NCBI RefSeq assembly: GCF_018860155.1
Contig: NZ_JAHKNI010000021.1
Coordinates: 62,001 to 126,000, forward strand
Origin: Nocardia albiluteola
GTDB lineage: Bacteria; Actinomycetota; Actinomycetes; Mycobacteriales; Mycobacteriaceae
Direction: 5' to 3'
Length of the DNA: 64,000 nucleotides
Below are positions 8,727 to 16,624 of the stretch, one piece after another; the stretch's first letter is position 1, and the number at the start of each line of letters is the position of its first letter. The notes under the pieces were generated by a model. It ran no database searches. It was not told the DNA's origin and saw only the letters and a list, made by a program, of their open reading frames with translations. A program made the position numbers and the translations under genes.

Positions 8727-8877
8727 GTGGGTACTGTGGCATATGTGAGGCTCCAGTAGCCGGGTGCAACCTGAGAGTGGCCTGTAGCGGGTCATGATCC
8801 GGGGCTGTGGCGGCTATGCTGACCTCGGGCATTCCACACACATGACCGGCCGCAACCCAAGAAGGTGAGGAGGGACT

Positions 8878-9492
8878 GTGAGCGTCGCGATCGATTTCAG
8901 TTCGTCCTTCGGTGCGGGGCCCTATGTGGCACGCGATCTGCACAACAGTCCCGAGGAGGGGAAGGGCTTCGAGCTGTGGAACGGATGGCTGATCGAGAAG
9001 ATGTCGCCTTCGCTGCGTCATAACCGGATGGGGCGGGGCCTGCGCAGCGTGCTCATCGACGCGGCCCGGCGGGCCGGTGCCGATGTGCTGATCGACGGCG
9101 GCGAATACGAGTTCACCTTCCCCAGCGGTGTTCGTAAGCCGGATGTTTTCGTCCTCGACGCCAAGGCCGAGGAGGCCGGTTTCGCCGAGGGGGATACGTA
9201 CCTCGACCCCGCCGACCTCTTACTTGTCGTCGAGGTCGTCTCGCCGCGCAGCGGAAGCGAGGCCCACGATCGCAGGATCAAGCGCGACGAGTATGCCCGC
9301 GCGGGCATACCCCATTACTGGATCGTCGACTTTGCGCCCGTTGCACGCATCGAGGCGCTCGACCTGGACCGGGGCCGGTATGTCCCCAACGCCCTGGTCA
9401 CCGGAGACGAGGTCCTCGTGGTCGAGCGGCCCTTCGAGATCACCGTGACGCCGAATGCCCTTTACGACCTCGGTCGCCGCGACTTTGCCTGA
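8878..9492 (+). CDS. Uma2 family (DUF820) endonuclease-like protein
   Basis: A 204-aa protein of the Uma2/DUF820 family with a PD-(D/E)xK-like core: Asp89 in VRKPDVFV, Glu119 in LLVVEVVSP and Lys135 in RRIKRDEYARAGIPHYWIVD. Members are abundant in cyanobacteria and actinobacteria. Their nuclease activity is assumed from fold, and their role is unclear. The GTG start follows a clean GAGGAGGG ribosome site. It stands alone, with non-coding sequence on both sides, between the orphan ribbon-helix-helix protein and the PIN toxin pair. Confidence 0.88.
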   Translation: MSVAIDFSSSFGAGPYVARDLHNSPEEGKGFELWNGWLIEKMSPSLRHNRMGRGLRSVLIDAARRAGADVLIDGGEYEFTFPSGVRKPDVFVLDAKAEEAGFAEGDTYLDPADLLLVVEVVSPRSGSEAHDRRIKRDEYARAGIPHYWIVDFAPVARIEALDLDRGRYVPNALVTGDEVLVVERPFEITVTPNALYDLGRRDFA

Positions 9493-9687
9493 GCGTCGGT
9501 CACCAATCGCCCTTTTCGGACTCCAGTAACTCCTCGATCATTGCAGCGGACCGAAGCTCGTGCTGGGCGATGTCCCGGGTACGCGCTCCACTGGTGGCTA
9601 TCAGTGGAGCGATGATGTGGGCGGCTGACGTAGCTGGGCGACGAAGCCATCTCGCTGGTCGTGTGGCTGGTCCACGCGGCTCCGGGG

Positions 9688-10107
9688 TTAAACGGAGATC
9701 ATCGTCAGCAGGTTCTGGGTGCCTTTGAAGTCGTCCGGGTTTCGGGTGTATAGCGGGAGGTCGTTCACCGATGCGATCGCGGCGATCATCAGATCGGCCT
9801 TGCGCGGCTTGGGATTTCGTCCTGCGGCCGCGACTAGTTTCGCCAGGGTGGTGAATCGCCGAGCGGAGGCGGCGCAGAACGGGAGCGGCTCGAAACTGTG
9901 CTCCACCTCCAGCATTTGTTCGGTGCGCAGGGCCAGTATCTCCGGGGTTTTTGCGGTGGCGATGCCCATGCCCATCTCGGCTAGGGTGACGGTGCAGATC
10001 CGGGACTCGATCGGCAGGTTGACGTCGTCGATGATCGCGAGATCGATCAGGACGCAGGTATCGAGCAGCCCGACCGGAAAACGACCTTTTGATACCGGCT
10101 CAGTCAT
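9688..10107 (-). CDS. PIN-domain toxin (VapC-like)
   Basis: A 139-aa PIN-domain ribonuclease, the toxin half of a toxin-antitoxin pair. The acidic residues that bind magnesium are visible: Asp16 in GLLDTCVLID, Glu44 in TLAEMGMG, Asp105 in RKADLMIAA and Asp125/126 in TRNPDDFKG. Family members cleave tRNA or rRNA and slow growth. The ATG at 10107 overlaps the end of the antitoxin gene by 8 bases, which couples the two and sets the start. The open frame further upstream overlaps the antitoxin and is not PIN-like. A 195-bp stretch downstream (9493-9687) shows no clear gene. Confidence 0.92.
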   Translation of the reverse strand: MTEPVSKGRFPVGLLDTCVLIDLAIIDDVNLPIESRICTVTLAEMGMGIATAKTPEILALRTEQMLEVEHSFEPLPFCAASARRFTTLAKLVAAAGRNPKPRKADLMIAAIASVNDLPLYTRNPDDFKGTQNLLTMISV

Positions 10108-10363
10108 CGAGACGGTCTTCGCCGAACATTTCGTCGATCTCCGCTCGGTGTTGCGCGCCACTGGGTAGACCGGCGAAACGGGCCATCCGGGCTTTGAGTT
10201 CGGTCGTCGTGATGCTGCGTCGTGGAGTAATGGGGCGCAGCTCGCCGACTGGTCGGCCGTTGCGGGTGATGATGAAGTCGTCGCCCGCCTCCAGGGCATC
10301 CATGATGCCCGCGCTGCCGTTGCGCAACTCGGCTTGGGTGATTGTCTTCGTCACGAGAGTCAT
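10100..10363 (-). CDS. Phd/YefM-type antitoxin
   Basis: An 87-aa antitoxin of the Phd/YefM family. The N-terminus shows the expected strand-helix order (TKTITQAELRNGSAGIMDALEAGDDFIITRNGRPVGELRP), which dimerises and binds its own promoter. The C-terminus is acidic and flexible (EIDEMFGEDRLDD) and should neutralise the PIN toxin that follows with an 8-base overlap. The pair lies at the far edge of the accessory island, next to rpsH, where it could stabilise the insertion. Confidence 0.92.
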   Translation of the reverse strand: MTLVTKTITQAELRNGSAGIMDALEAGDDFIITRNGRPVGELRPITPRRSITTTELKARMARFAGLPSGAQHRAEIDEMFGEDRLDD

Positions 10364-10455
10364 GATAGCAACCGATGCTATGTCTTGCTATATCGTTTGA
10401 CATCGATCGCCGACCGACTCTGCCGGTCGGCGGTGTGACCTGCGATACCCCGATT

Positions 10456-10483
10456 TTGTGCAGCTGAGGGGCTTGTCTACACT
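10456..10483 (+). promoter_or_regulatory. Promoter-like sequence for the second half of the spc operon
   Basis: TTGTGC (10456-10461), a 16-base spacer and TACACT (10478-10483) fit a housekeeping sigma promoter. The next gene is rpsH at 10656, leaving an untranslated leader of about 165 bases. The leader has no coding frame and contains short inverted repeats such as CCCGG/CCGGG at about 10531-10554. Because the first half of the operon ends in a hairpin 9.1 kb upstream, rpsH needs its own promoter. Confidence 0.55.
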
Positions 10484-10655
10484 GGACCAGTTGCCGGGGC
10501 ACCCCTGTGTCCGCTATGCGGGCCGCGCATCCCGGTGATACGCACTCATCCGGGTGGCAGAAAGCCGCTCGGACCAGCCGAATTGCTATAGGCCCACTAC
10601 TCGCGTGTGCGGGTGCTGTATGGGAACCGTAGCGAGAAAGGTTAGCGGTCAACTT

Positions 10656-11054
10656 ATGACCATGACAGATCCGATCGCAGACTTCCTGACCCGTCTGCGC
10701 AACGCCAACTCGGCGTACCACGACCAGGTGAAGGCGCCGCACTCGAAGCTCAAGGCGAACATCGCCGAGATCCTCAAGCGCGAGGGCTACATCGCCGACT
10801 ACCGGACCGAGGAAGCGCCGGTGGGTCAGACCCTCGTCGTCGACCTCAAGTACGGCCCCAGCCGTGAGCGCAGCCTGCAGGGCGTGCGCCGCGTGTCCAA
10901 GCCGGGCCTGCGTGTGTACGCGAAGTCCACCAACCTGCCCAAGGTCCTGGGCGGCCTCGGCGTGGCGATCATCTCCACGTCGACCGGCCTGCTCACCGAT
11001 CGTCAGGCCAAGCAGCAAGGCGTGGGCGGAGAAGTCCTCGCCTACGTCTGGTAA
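10656..11054 (+). CDS. rpsH: 30S ribosomal protein S8
   Basis: A 132-aa S8, a primary binder of 16S rRNA helix 21. The start MTMTDPIADFLTRLRNAN and the end GVGGEVLAYVW are typical. The ATG at 10656 is the family start, and the open frame upstream to 10554 is untranslated leader. A GAGAAAGG-type ribosome site lies rather far upstream. In other bacteria S8 represses the spc operon by binding its mRNA; here the operon break lies directly in front of rpsH, so any such control must act within the new leader. Confidence 0.98.
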   Translation: MTMTDPIADFLTRLRNANSAYHDQVKAPHSKLKANIAEILKREGYIADYRTEEAPVGQTLVVDLKYGPSRERSLQGVRRVSKPGLRVYAKSTNLPKVLGGLGVAIISTSTGLLTDRQAKQQGVGGEVLAYVW

Positions 11055-11069
11055 GGGAGGTCAGGACTA

Positions 11070-11609
11070 ATGTCGCGTATTGGTAAGAAGCCCATCGCCA
11101 TTCCGTCCGGCGTCGAGGTCACCATCGACGGCCAGGCCGTCGCGGTCAAGGGCCCCAAGGGCACGCTGAGCCACGTCGTCGCGGAGCCGATCACCATCAA
11201 CAAGGGTGAGACCGGCGAGCTCGAGGTCGTTCGCCCGAACGACGACCGCCAGAATCGCTCGCTGCACGGCCTGACCCGCACCCTGGTCGCCAACATGATC
11301 GAGGGCGTCACCAAGGGCTACGAGAAGAAGATGGAAATCTTCGGCGTCGGTTACCGCGTGCAGGCCAAGGGCTCGAACCTGGAGTTCGCCCTGGGCTACA
11401 GCCACCCGGTGCCGATCGAGGCGCCCGAGGGCATCACCTTCGCGGTGGAATCGCCCACCAAGTTCTCGGTCTCGGGTATCGACAAGCAGAAGGTCGGCCA
11501 GATCGCCGCGGTGATCCACGGCCTGCGCAAGCCCGATCCCTACAAGGGCAAGGGCATCCGCTATGCCGGCGAGGTCGTTCGCCGCAAGGTCGGAAAGACG
11601 GGTAAGTAA
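11070..11609 (+). CDS. rplF: 50S ribosomal protein L6
   Basis: A 179-aa L6 with two related RNA-binding domains, the second near the C-terminus (PEGITFAVESPTKFSVSGIDKQ then RKPDPYKGKGIRYAGE, the L6 signature). It binds 23S rRNA near the sarcin-ricin loop. The start MSRIGKKPIAIPSGVEV is typical. A GGGAGG site precedes the ATG by a short spacer. It lies 15 bases after rpsH and 3 bases before rplR. Confidence 0.98.
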   Translation: MSRIGKKPIAIPSGVEVTIDGQAVAVKGPKGTLSHVVAEPITINKGETGELEVVRPNDDRQNRSLHGLTRTLVANMIEGVTKGYEKKMEIFGVGYRVQAKGSNLEFALGYSHPVPIEAPEGITFAVESPTKFSVSGIDKQKVGQIAAVIHGLRKPDPYKGKGIRYAGEVVRRKVGKTGK

Positions 11610-11612
11610 GCC

Positions 11613-12112
11613 ATGGCCAACACAACACAAACCGAGGCTCAGAAGGCCGTACGTAAGCCGCTGGGCAAGGACGCGTCGACTCGTCGCCGCGCCGCCAAGA
11701 CCCGTCGGCACTTCCGTCTGCGCAAGAAGGTCGTCGGCACCACCGAGCGTCCGCGCCTGGTCGTGAACCGCTCCTCGCGGCACCTGCACGCCCAGCTGAT
11801 CGACGATTCGCTCGGCAAGACCATCGCCGCCGCGTCCTCCATCGAGGCCGATGTGCGCGCGGTCGAGGGTGACAAGACCGCCAAGGGCAAGAAGGTCGGC
11901 GAGCTGCTCGCCGCCCGCGCCAAGGCCGCCGGCGGGGGGGGCGCCCGGGCGGGGTGCCCGGGGGGCCCCCACACCACGCACCCGAGCTGCGCCCCGCCCG
12001 CGCCACGGCCGCGGGCGTGCCCCCGGCGGTGTTCCCCGGGGGGGCCCACGACTACCACGGCCGCATCGCCGCCCTGGCCGATGCCGCTCGCGAAGGTGGG
12101 TTGAAGTTCTGA
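11613..12112 (+). pseudogene. rplR: 50S ribosomal protein L18, broken by an 83-bp imperfect duplication
   Basis: Residues 1 to about 108 read as a normal L18. After GELLAARAKAAG the frame runs into G/C homopolymers and out of frame. A second, error-rich copy of the same 34 bases begins exactly 83 bp later (11901-11934 against 11984-12017). It is in the correct frame for the real end of L18 (HDYHGRIAALADAAREGG, stop at 12110-12112). Removing 83 bp gives a 417-bp gene of 138 aa, the right length. The substitutions in the second copy mostly turn A/T to G/C. L18 binds 5S rRNA and is needed for growth. The most likely explanation is a faulty contig join or low-quality reads, not a true mutation. 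Confidence 0.85.
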
Positions 12113-12162
12113 TGACGAACCAGACCCAGGACCGAATGACCATGAACGGAAGGAACGTCTGA
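12112..12162 (+). other. 16-codon ORF linking rplR and rpsE
   Basis: An ATG at 12112 overlaps the rplR stop (ATGA) and opens 16 codons (MTNQTQDRMTMNGRNV). Its stop overlaps the rpsE ATG in the same manner. It may be a coupling peptide or a chance frame. A GGAAGGA sequence inside it is the ribosome site for rpsE. No family match is recognised. Confidence 0.3.
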
Positions 12163-12809
12163 TGCCGGGACGTCAACGGCGTGACGGCGGCAACGGACCC
12201 GCCGGACAGAACACCGGCCCCGATGGCGGCCGTCAGGAACGTGGCGGCGGTCGCGACCGCCGCGGCGATCGCGGTGGCCGCGACAATGCCGCCGAGAAGA
12301 ACCAGCTCGAGCGGGTCGTCGCGATCAACCGCGTCTCCAAGGTCGTGAAGGGTGGTCGTCGCTTCAGCTTCACCGCCCTGGTGATCGTGGGCGACGGCAA
12401 CGGACTGGTCGGCGTCGGCTACGGCAAGGCCAAGGAAGTTCCCGCGGCCATCCAGAAGGGTGTCGAGGAGGCTCGCAAGAACTTCTTCCGCGTCCCGATG
12501 ATCGGCTCCACCGTCACCCACCCGGTGCAGGGTGAGGCGGCGGCCGGTGTGGTCATGCTGCGTCCGGCCTCGCCCGGTACCGGTGTGATCGCCGGTGGCG
12601 CCTGCCGCGCCGTGCTGGAGTGCGCCGGCATCCATGATGTTCTGGCCAAGTCGCTGGGTAGCGACAACGCCATCAACGTTGTGCACGCCACCGTGGCGGC
12701 CCTGAAGATGTTGCAGCGTCCCGAAGAGGTTGCCGCGCGCCGCGGTCTGCCGATCGAGGATGTGGCTCCGGCGGGCATGCTGCGTGCGCGTGCGGGACAG
12801 GGAGCCTGA
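12162..12809 (+). CDS. rpsE: 30S ribosomal protein S5
   Basis: A 215-aa S5. After an Arg/Gly/Asp-rich N-terminal extension of about 45 residues, usual in actinobacteria, comes the double-stranded RNA-binding-like domain (LERVVAINRVSKVVKGGRRF) and the C-terminal domain with GTGVIAGGACRAVLE and HDVLAKSLGS. S5 helps fidelity and mRNA unwinding at the entry tunnel. The ATG follows a GGAAGGA site at good distance. The rpmD start lies one base after the stop. Confidence 0.97.
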   Translation: MPGRQRRDGGNGPAGQNTGPDGGRQERGGGRDRRGDRGGRDNAAEKNQLERVVAINRVSKVVKGGRRFSFTALVIVGDGNGLVGVGYGKAKEVPAAIQKGVEEARKNFFRVPMIGSTVTHPVQGEAAAGVVMLRPASPGTGVIAGGACRAVLECAGIHDVLAKSLGSDNAINVVHATVAALKMLQRPEEVAARRGLPIEDVAPAGMLRARAGQGA

Positions 12810-12810
12810 C

Positions 12811-12996
12811 ATGGCACAGCTGAAAATTACCCAGATCAAGAGCACAATCGGCGCGAAGGCGAACCAGCGTGATTCGCTGCGCACCCTCGGCCTGCGCAAG
12901 ATCCGGCAGAGCGTCGTCCGCGAGGACACCGCGCAGAACCGTGGTCTGGTCAACGTCGTGCGCCACCTCGTTACCGTTGAGGAGGTAAACGCATGA
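12811..12996 (+). CDS. rpmD: 50S ribosomal protein L30
   Basis: A 61-aa L30 (MAQLKITQIKSTIGAKANQRDSLRTLGLRKI at the start, then VNVVRHLVTVEEV). It is short and basic, as usual. The ATG at 12811 is one base from the rpsE stop, and its end overlaps the rplO start by four bases (ATGA). A longer open frame upstream is inside rpsE and is not L30-like. Confidence 0.97.
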   Translation: MAQLKITQIKSTIGAKANQRDSLRTLGLRKIRQSVVREDTAQNRGLVNVVRHLVTVEEVNA

Positions 12997-13439
12997 CCCC
13001 GATCAAGCTTCACCACCTGCGCCCCGCCGCGGGTTCGAAGAAGGACAAGATCCGCGTCGGTCGCGGTGAGGGTTCCAAGGGCAAGACCGCGGGCCGCGGT
13101 ACCAAGGGTACGAAGGCTCGCAAGAATGTCCCCGCCCGCTTCGAGGGTGGCCAGATGCCGCTGCACATGCGGCTGCCGAAGCTCAAGGGCTTCACCAACC
13201 CGTTCCGCACCGAGTACCAGGTCGTGAATGTCGGCGATATCGCCCGGCTGTTCCCGCAGGGTGGCGAGATCGGCAAGGCCGAGCTCGTCGCCGCCGGTGC
13301 GGTGCGCAAGAACGAGCTGGTGAAGGTGCTCGGCGAGGGCGAGATCGGCGTGGCCGTGCAGGTCAGCGCCGACAAGTTCTCGGGCTCCGCCAAGGAGAAG
13401 ATCGCCGCTGCCGGTGGCACCGCCACCGAGCTGGGCTGA
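12993..13439 (+). CDS. rplO: 50S ribosomal protein L15
   Basis: A 148-aa L15 with a Gly/Lys/Arg-rich N-terminal tail (GRGEGSKGKTAGRGTKGTKAR) that threads into 23S rRNA, and a globular C-terminal domain (VQVSADKFSGSAKEKIAAAGG). It starts inside the last codon of rpmD (ATGA). A hairpin lies in the 134-bp gap to secY. That gap is larger than elsewhere in the operon and may hold partial termination or a secY promoter. Confidence 0.97.
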   Translation: MTPIKLHHLRPAAGSKKDKIRVGRGEGSKGKTAGRGTKGTKARKNVPARFEGGQMPLHMRLPKLKGFTNPFRTEYQVVNVGDIARLFPQGGEIGKAELVAAGAVRKNELVKVLGEGEIGVAVQVSADKFSGSAKEKIAAAGGTATELG

Positions 13440-13462
13440 CAGTAACTGTCTATACAGTGATC

Positions 13463-13489
13463 GCCGGACGGGTCGTTCGCCCGTCCGGC
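13463..13489 (+). terminator. Hairpin between rplO and secY
   Basis: A perfect 10-bp inverted repeat (13463-13472 with 13480-13489) and a 7-base loop. There is no T tract. It could terminate or attenuate transcription between the ribosomal protein genes and secY-adk-map. Confidence 0.6.
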
Positions 13490-13573
13490 GTCGCTGTTAG
13501 AGTTCAAGTGTTGCCTGCCAAGACTTGTCGAAACCCGGGCATGACCCAAACATGTCGTTAGCCAGGAGGATCT

Positions 13574-14905
13574 GTGCTTTCCGCCTTCGTGTCGGCTTTC
13601 CGGACCCCGGACTTACGGCGGAAGATTCTCTTCACGCTGGGCCTGATCGCGCTGTACCGCATCGGCGCGTCCCTGCCGTCGCCGGGTGTCAACTACAAGG
13701 TCGTCAAGAAGTGTGTCGACATCGTTTCCGGTGGTGATTCGGCCGGTATCTACCAGCTGATCAACATGTTCTCCGGCGGTGCGCTGCTGCAGCTCTCGGT
13801 GTTCGCGATCGGGATCATGCCGTACATCACCGCGAGCATCATCATTCAGCTGCTCACGGTCGTCATTCCGCGCTTCGAGGAACTGCGCAAGGAAGGACAA
13901 GCCGGCCAGAACAAGATGACGCAGTACACCCGTTACCTCGCGGTGGCGCTGGCGGTGCTGCAGGCGACGGGCCTGGTGGCCCTGTCCGCGCGCGGGCAGC
14001 TGCTGCGCGGGTGCCCCGAGGGCGACCAGATCCTTTCCGACAAGGGCATTTTCGGCATGATCATCATCGTGCTGGTGATGACCGCCGGTGCGGCGTTGGT
14101 GATGTGGTTCGGTGAGCAGATCACCGAGCGCGGCGTCGGAAACGGTATGTCGCTGTTGATCTTCGCCGGTATTGCCGCGCGCCTGCCCAGTCAGGGCAAG
14201 TCGATTCTCGACAGCCGCGGCGGGCTGATCTTCGGGCTGGTCATCGCCGCGGCGCTGGTCGTGATCGTCGGCGTGATCTTCGTCGAGCAGGGGCAGCGCC
14301 GGATTCCGGTGCAATATGCCAAGCGCGTCGTCGGGCGCAAGATGTACGGCGGTTCCTCGACTTATCTGCCGTTGAAGGTGAATCAGGCGGGCGTCATCCC
14401 CGTTATCTTCGCCTCCTCGCTGCTGTATCTTCCGAACCTGATCGCCCAGCTGACCCAGAACACCTCGGGCGGCAAGGGCAGCTGGTGGCAGAAGATCATT
14501 CAGGAATACCTGGTGAACCCGGGTAATCCGGTGTATGTCGCGATCTACTTCGCGTTGATCGTGTTCTTCACATACTTCTACGTCGCGATCACCTTCAACC
14601 CGGAGGAACGCGCGGACGAGATGAAGAAGTTCGGCGGCTTCATTCCCGGTTACCGTCCGGGCAAGCCGACCGCGGACTATCTGAATCGTGTATTGGGCCG
14701 AATCACCCTCCCTGGGTCCATCTACCTCGGTGCTGTGGCTGTCTTGCCGAATCTGTTCCTGCATATCGGCGGTAACGGTGGTGCGGCGAGTCAGCTGCCG
14801 TTCGGCGGCACTTCGATATTGATCGTCGTGAGTGTCGGCCTCGACACGGTCAAACAGATCGAGAGCCAACTGATGAACAGAAATTACGAAGGGTTCCTCA
14901 AGTGA
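13574..14905 (+). CDS. secY: Protein translocase channel subunit SecY
   Basis: A 443-aa integral membrane protein with about ten hydrophobic segments, the central pore of the Sec system. Signatures are GGALLQLSVFAIGIMPYI near residue 75 and GVGNGMSLLIFAGI near 190. The cytoplasmic loop EERADEMKKFGGFIPGYRPGK lies near 345. The GTG start has an AGGAGGA ribosome site six bases upstream. It overlaps adk by four bases (GTGA). Confidence 0.98.
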   Translation: MLSAFVSAFRTPDLRRKILFTLGLIALYRIGASLPSPGVNYKVVKKCVDIVSGGDSAGIYQLINMFSGGALLQLSVFAIGIMPYITASIIIQLLTVVIPRFEELRKEGQAGQNKMTQYTRYLAVALAVLQATGLVALSARGQLLRGCPEGDQILSDKGIFGMIIIVLVMTAGAALVMWFGEQITERGVGNGMSLLIFAGIAARLPSQGKSILDSRGGLIFGLVIAAALVVIVGVIFVEQGQRRIPVQYAKRVVGRKMYGGSSTYLPLKVNQAGVIPVIFASSLLYLPNLIAQLTQNTSGGKGSWWQKIIQEYLVNPGNPVYVAIYFALIVFFTYFYVAITFNPEERADEMKKFGGFIPGYRPGKPTADYLNRVLGRITLPGSIYLGAVAVLPNLFLHIGGNGGAASQLPFGGTSILIVVSVGLDTVKQIESQLMNRNYEGFLK

Positions 14906-15447
14906 GACTCGTACTGCTCGGTCCGCCCGGTGCCGGTAAGGGCACGCAAGCCGAACTGCTGTCGGACAAGCTGGGTGTACCCCACATCTCCACGGGGAAT
15001 CTGTTCCGCGCGAACATCTCGCAGCAGACCCCCCTGGGCCGCGAGGCGCAGAAGTATCTCGACGCCGGCAACCTGGTGCCCAGCGACGTAACCAATCGCA
15101 TGGTGGAGTCGCGCATCGCCGAGCCGGACGCGGTGAACGGTTTCGTGCTGGACGGCTACCCCCGCACGGTCGATCAGGCCGAGGCCCTGGAGCGGATGCT
15201 CAAGGAGTCCGATCACGCGCTGGACGCGGTGATCAGCATCGAGGTCGCCGAGGACGTCGTGGTGGAGCGCATGCTCGGCCGCGGCCGTGCCGACGACACC
15301 GAGGAAGTCATCCGCAATCGCATGCACGTGTACCAGTCCGAGACCGCGCCGCTGCTCGAGCACTACGACGGCCTGGTCGTCTCGGTCGATGGCGTCGGCA
15401 CGGTGGACGAGGTCAACGGCCGCATGCTGCAGGCGCTGGGTCGCTGA
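14902..15447 (+). CDS. adk: Adenylate kinase
   Basis: A 181-aa adenylate kinase that interconverts ATP plus AMP and two ADP. The P-loop GPPGAGKGTQ is at residues 7-16, the AMP-binding block STGNLFRANI near 30-40, and GFVLDGYPRT near 80. The LID domain is the short form (GRGRADDTEEVIRNRM), as in other actinobacteria, without a zinc site. The GTG start overlaps the secY stop. It is cytoplasmic. Confidence 0.98.
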   Translation: MRLVLLGPPGAGKGTQAELLSDKLGVPHISTGNLFRANISQQTPLGREAQKYLDAGNLVPSDVTNRMVESRIAEPDAVNGFVLDGYPRTVDQAEALERMLKESDHALDAVISIEVAEDVVVERMLGRGRADDTEEVIRNRMHVYQSETAPLLEHYDGLVVSVDGVGTVDEVNGRMLQALGR

Positions 15448-15452
15448 CGCGA

Positions 15453-16253
15453 ATGGTCTTCGGCCGCAAGAACAAGAAGGTGGTGCCCTTCCGGACCTCC
15501 GGTGAGCTCGACGCGATGGCGGCGGCCGGGGCGATCGTGGGCCGCGCGCTGGTCGCCGTGCGCGCGGCCGCCAAGCCGGGAGTCTCCACCCTGGAGCTGG
15601 ACGAGGTCGCCGAGCAGGTGATCCGGGAGGCCGGGGCGGTGCCCTCCTTCAAGGGCTACCACGGTTTCCCGGGCTCGATCTGCTCCTCGGTGAACGACCG
15701 TGTGGTGCACGGGATTCCGGCGGCCGACGAGGTTCTTGCCCAGGGCGATCTGGTGTCGATCGACTGCGGCGCCATCCTGGACGGCTGGCACGGCGATTCG
15801 GCGTGGACGTTCGGCGTCGGAGAGCTGATCGTGGCCGACCAGCTGCTGAGCGAGGCAACCCGGGTGTCCATGGATGCCGGTATCGAGGCCATGGTGCCCG
15901 GTAACCGGCTCACCGACGTCTCGCACGCCATCGAGCTCGGCACCCGCGCGATCGAGCGCGAGCACGGCCGCGCCTACGGCATCGTCGACGGCTACGGCGG
16001 GCACGCCATCGGCCGCGAGATGCACATGGATCCGTTCCTGGCCAACGAGGGCGAGCCCGGCCGTGGGCCGAGGCTCGTCGTCGGATCGGTGCTGGCGATC
16101 GAGCCGATGCTGACGCTGGGCACCACGCAGACGAAGGTGCTCGGCGACGATTGGACCGTCGTCACGGCGGACGGCAGCCGGGCGGCTCACTGGGAGCACA
16201 CCGTGGCGGTGACCGAGGACGGTCCGCGGATTCTGACTGTTCGTCCGGAGTAG
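15453..16253 (+). CDS. map: Type I methionine aminopeptidase
   Basis: A 266-aa metalloprotease that removes the initiator Met from new proteins. The metal ligands of the family are visible: the two Asp in SIDCGAILDGWHGDS, His in GHAIGREMH, Glu in LAIEPML and Glu near HWEHTVAV. The His in VVHGIP helps catalysis. It starts six bases after adk and is the last gene of the operon; a good terminator follows. The actinobacterial N-terminal SH3-like extension is not present, so it is a map type Ia. Confidence 0.96.
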   Translation: MVFGRKNKKVVPFRTSGELDAMAAAGAIVGRALVAVRAAAKPGVSTLELDEVAEQVIREAGAVPSFKGYHGFPGSICSSVNDRVVHGIPAADEVLAQGDLVSIDCGAILDGWHGDSAWTFGVGELIVADQLLSEATRVSMDAGIEAMVPGNRLTDVSHAIELGTRAIEREHGRAYGIVDGYGGHAIGREMHMDPFLANEGEPGRGPRLVVGSVLAIEPMLTLGTTQTKVLGDDWTVVTADGSRAAHWEHTVAVTEDGPRILTVRPE

Positions 16254-16267
16254 CGCGCAGTTCTTAT

Positions 16268-16301
16268 ACGCACCCGTTCCAGCACGCTGGGGCGGGTGCG
16301 T
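16268..16301 (+). terminator. Terminator after map
   Basis: Outer arms ACGCACCCG (16268-16276) and CGGGTGCGT (16293-16301) enclose a second stem CCAGC/GCTGG. TTTG follows at once. It marks the end of the spc-secY-adk-map transcript. Confidence 0.75.
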
Positions 16302-16444
16302 TTGCGTGTGGGGGCATGCGAGCGATCGTGGCGCGTCCCCTCGGGTTGTTGGGCCGCCCGGGTGGAGTTCCGCGGTTGGTTCTGGCGCTGGGGTGGGTGC
16401 GTTTTGGGTGTGGTGGGTGCGTGCGAGCGATCGTGGTGCGTCCC
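16286..16444. repeat. Imperfect direct repeat, two copies of about 55 bp
   Basis: Copy one (16286-16339) and copy two (16387-16444) share GCTGGGGYGGGTGCGTTT, then TGCGAGCGATCGTGGYGCG and TCCC. The core contains the palindrome GCGAGCGATCG-like. The copies are about 101 bp apart in the gap between map and the next gene. The rest of the 16254-16624 gap shows no gene. It may be a dispersed intergenic repeat of this genome. Confidence 0.6.
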
Positions 16445-16624
16445 GCGGGAGCTTCGCGGTCGTGCTAATGCTGAGGTGGGTTCGGCTGTGTATGGGGTGC
16501 ATGGATGCTGGGTGGCGTTGTGCAGCGGAGTTGTCCGCGGACGAGGTCGCGTGGGTGGGTGCCCGGTGTGTGGTTTGCGTAAACAGGGGGGTTCGGAGGG
16601 GGCGCGGGTGGGCATGATTCGGGT

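Noticed and set aside
9493..9687. A small minus-strand gene before the PIN toxin
   Set aside because: A frame ends with LLESEKGDW, but it is cut by stops, has no start or ribosome site, and is too short to judge.
11613..12112. Programmed frameshift in rplR
   Set aside because: The frame change comes with an 83-bp near-duplicate and G/C runs, and L18 in other bacteria is not frameshifted. An assembly fault is simpler.
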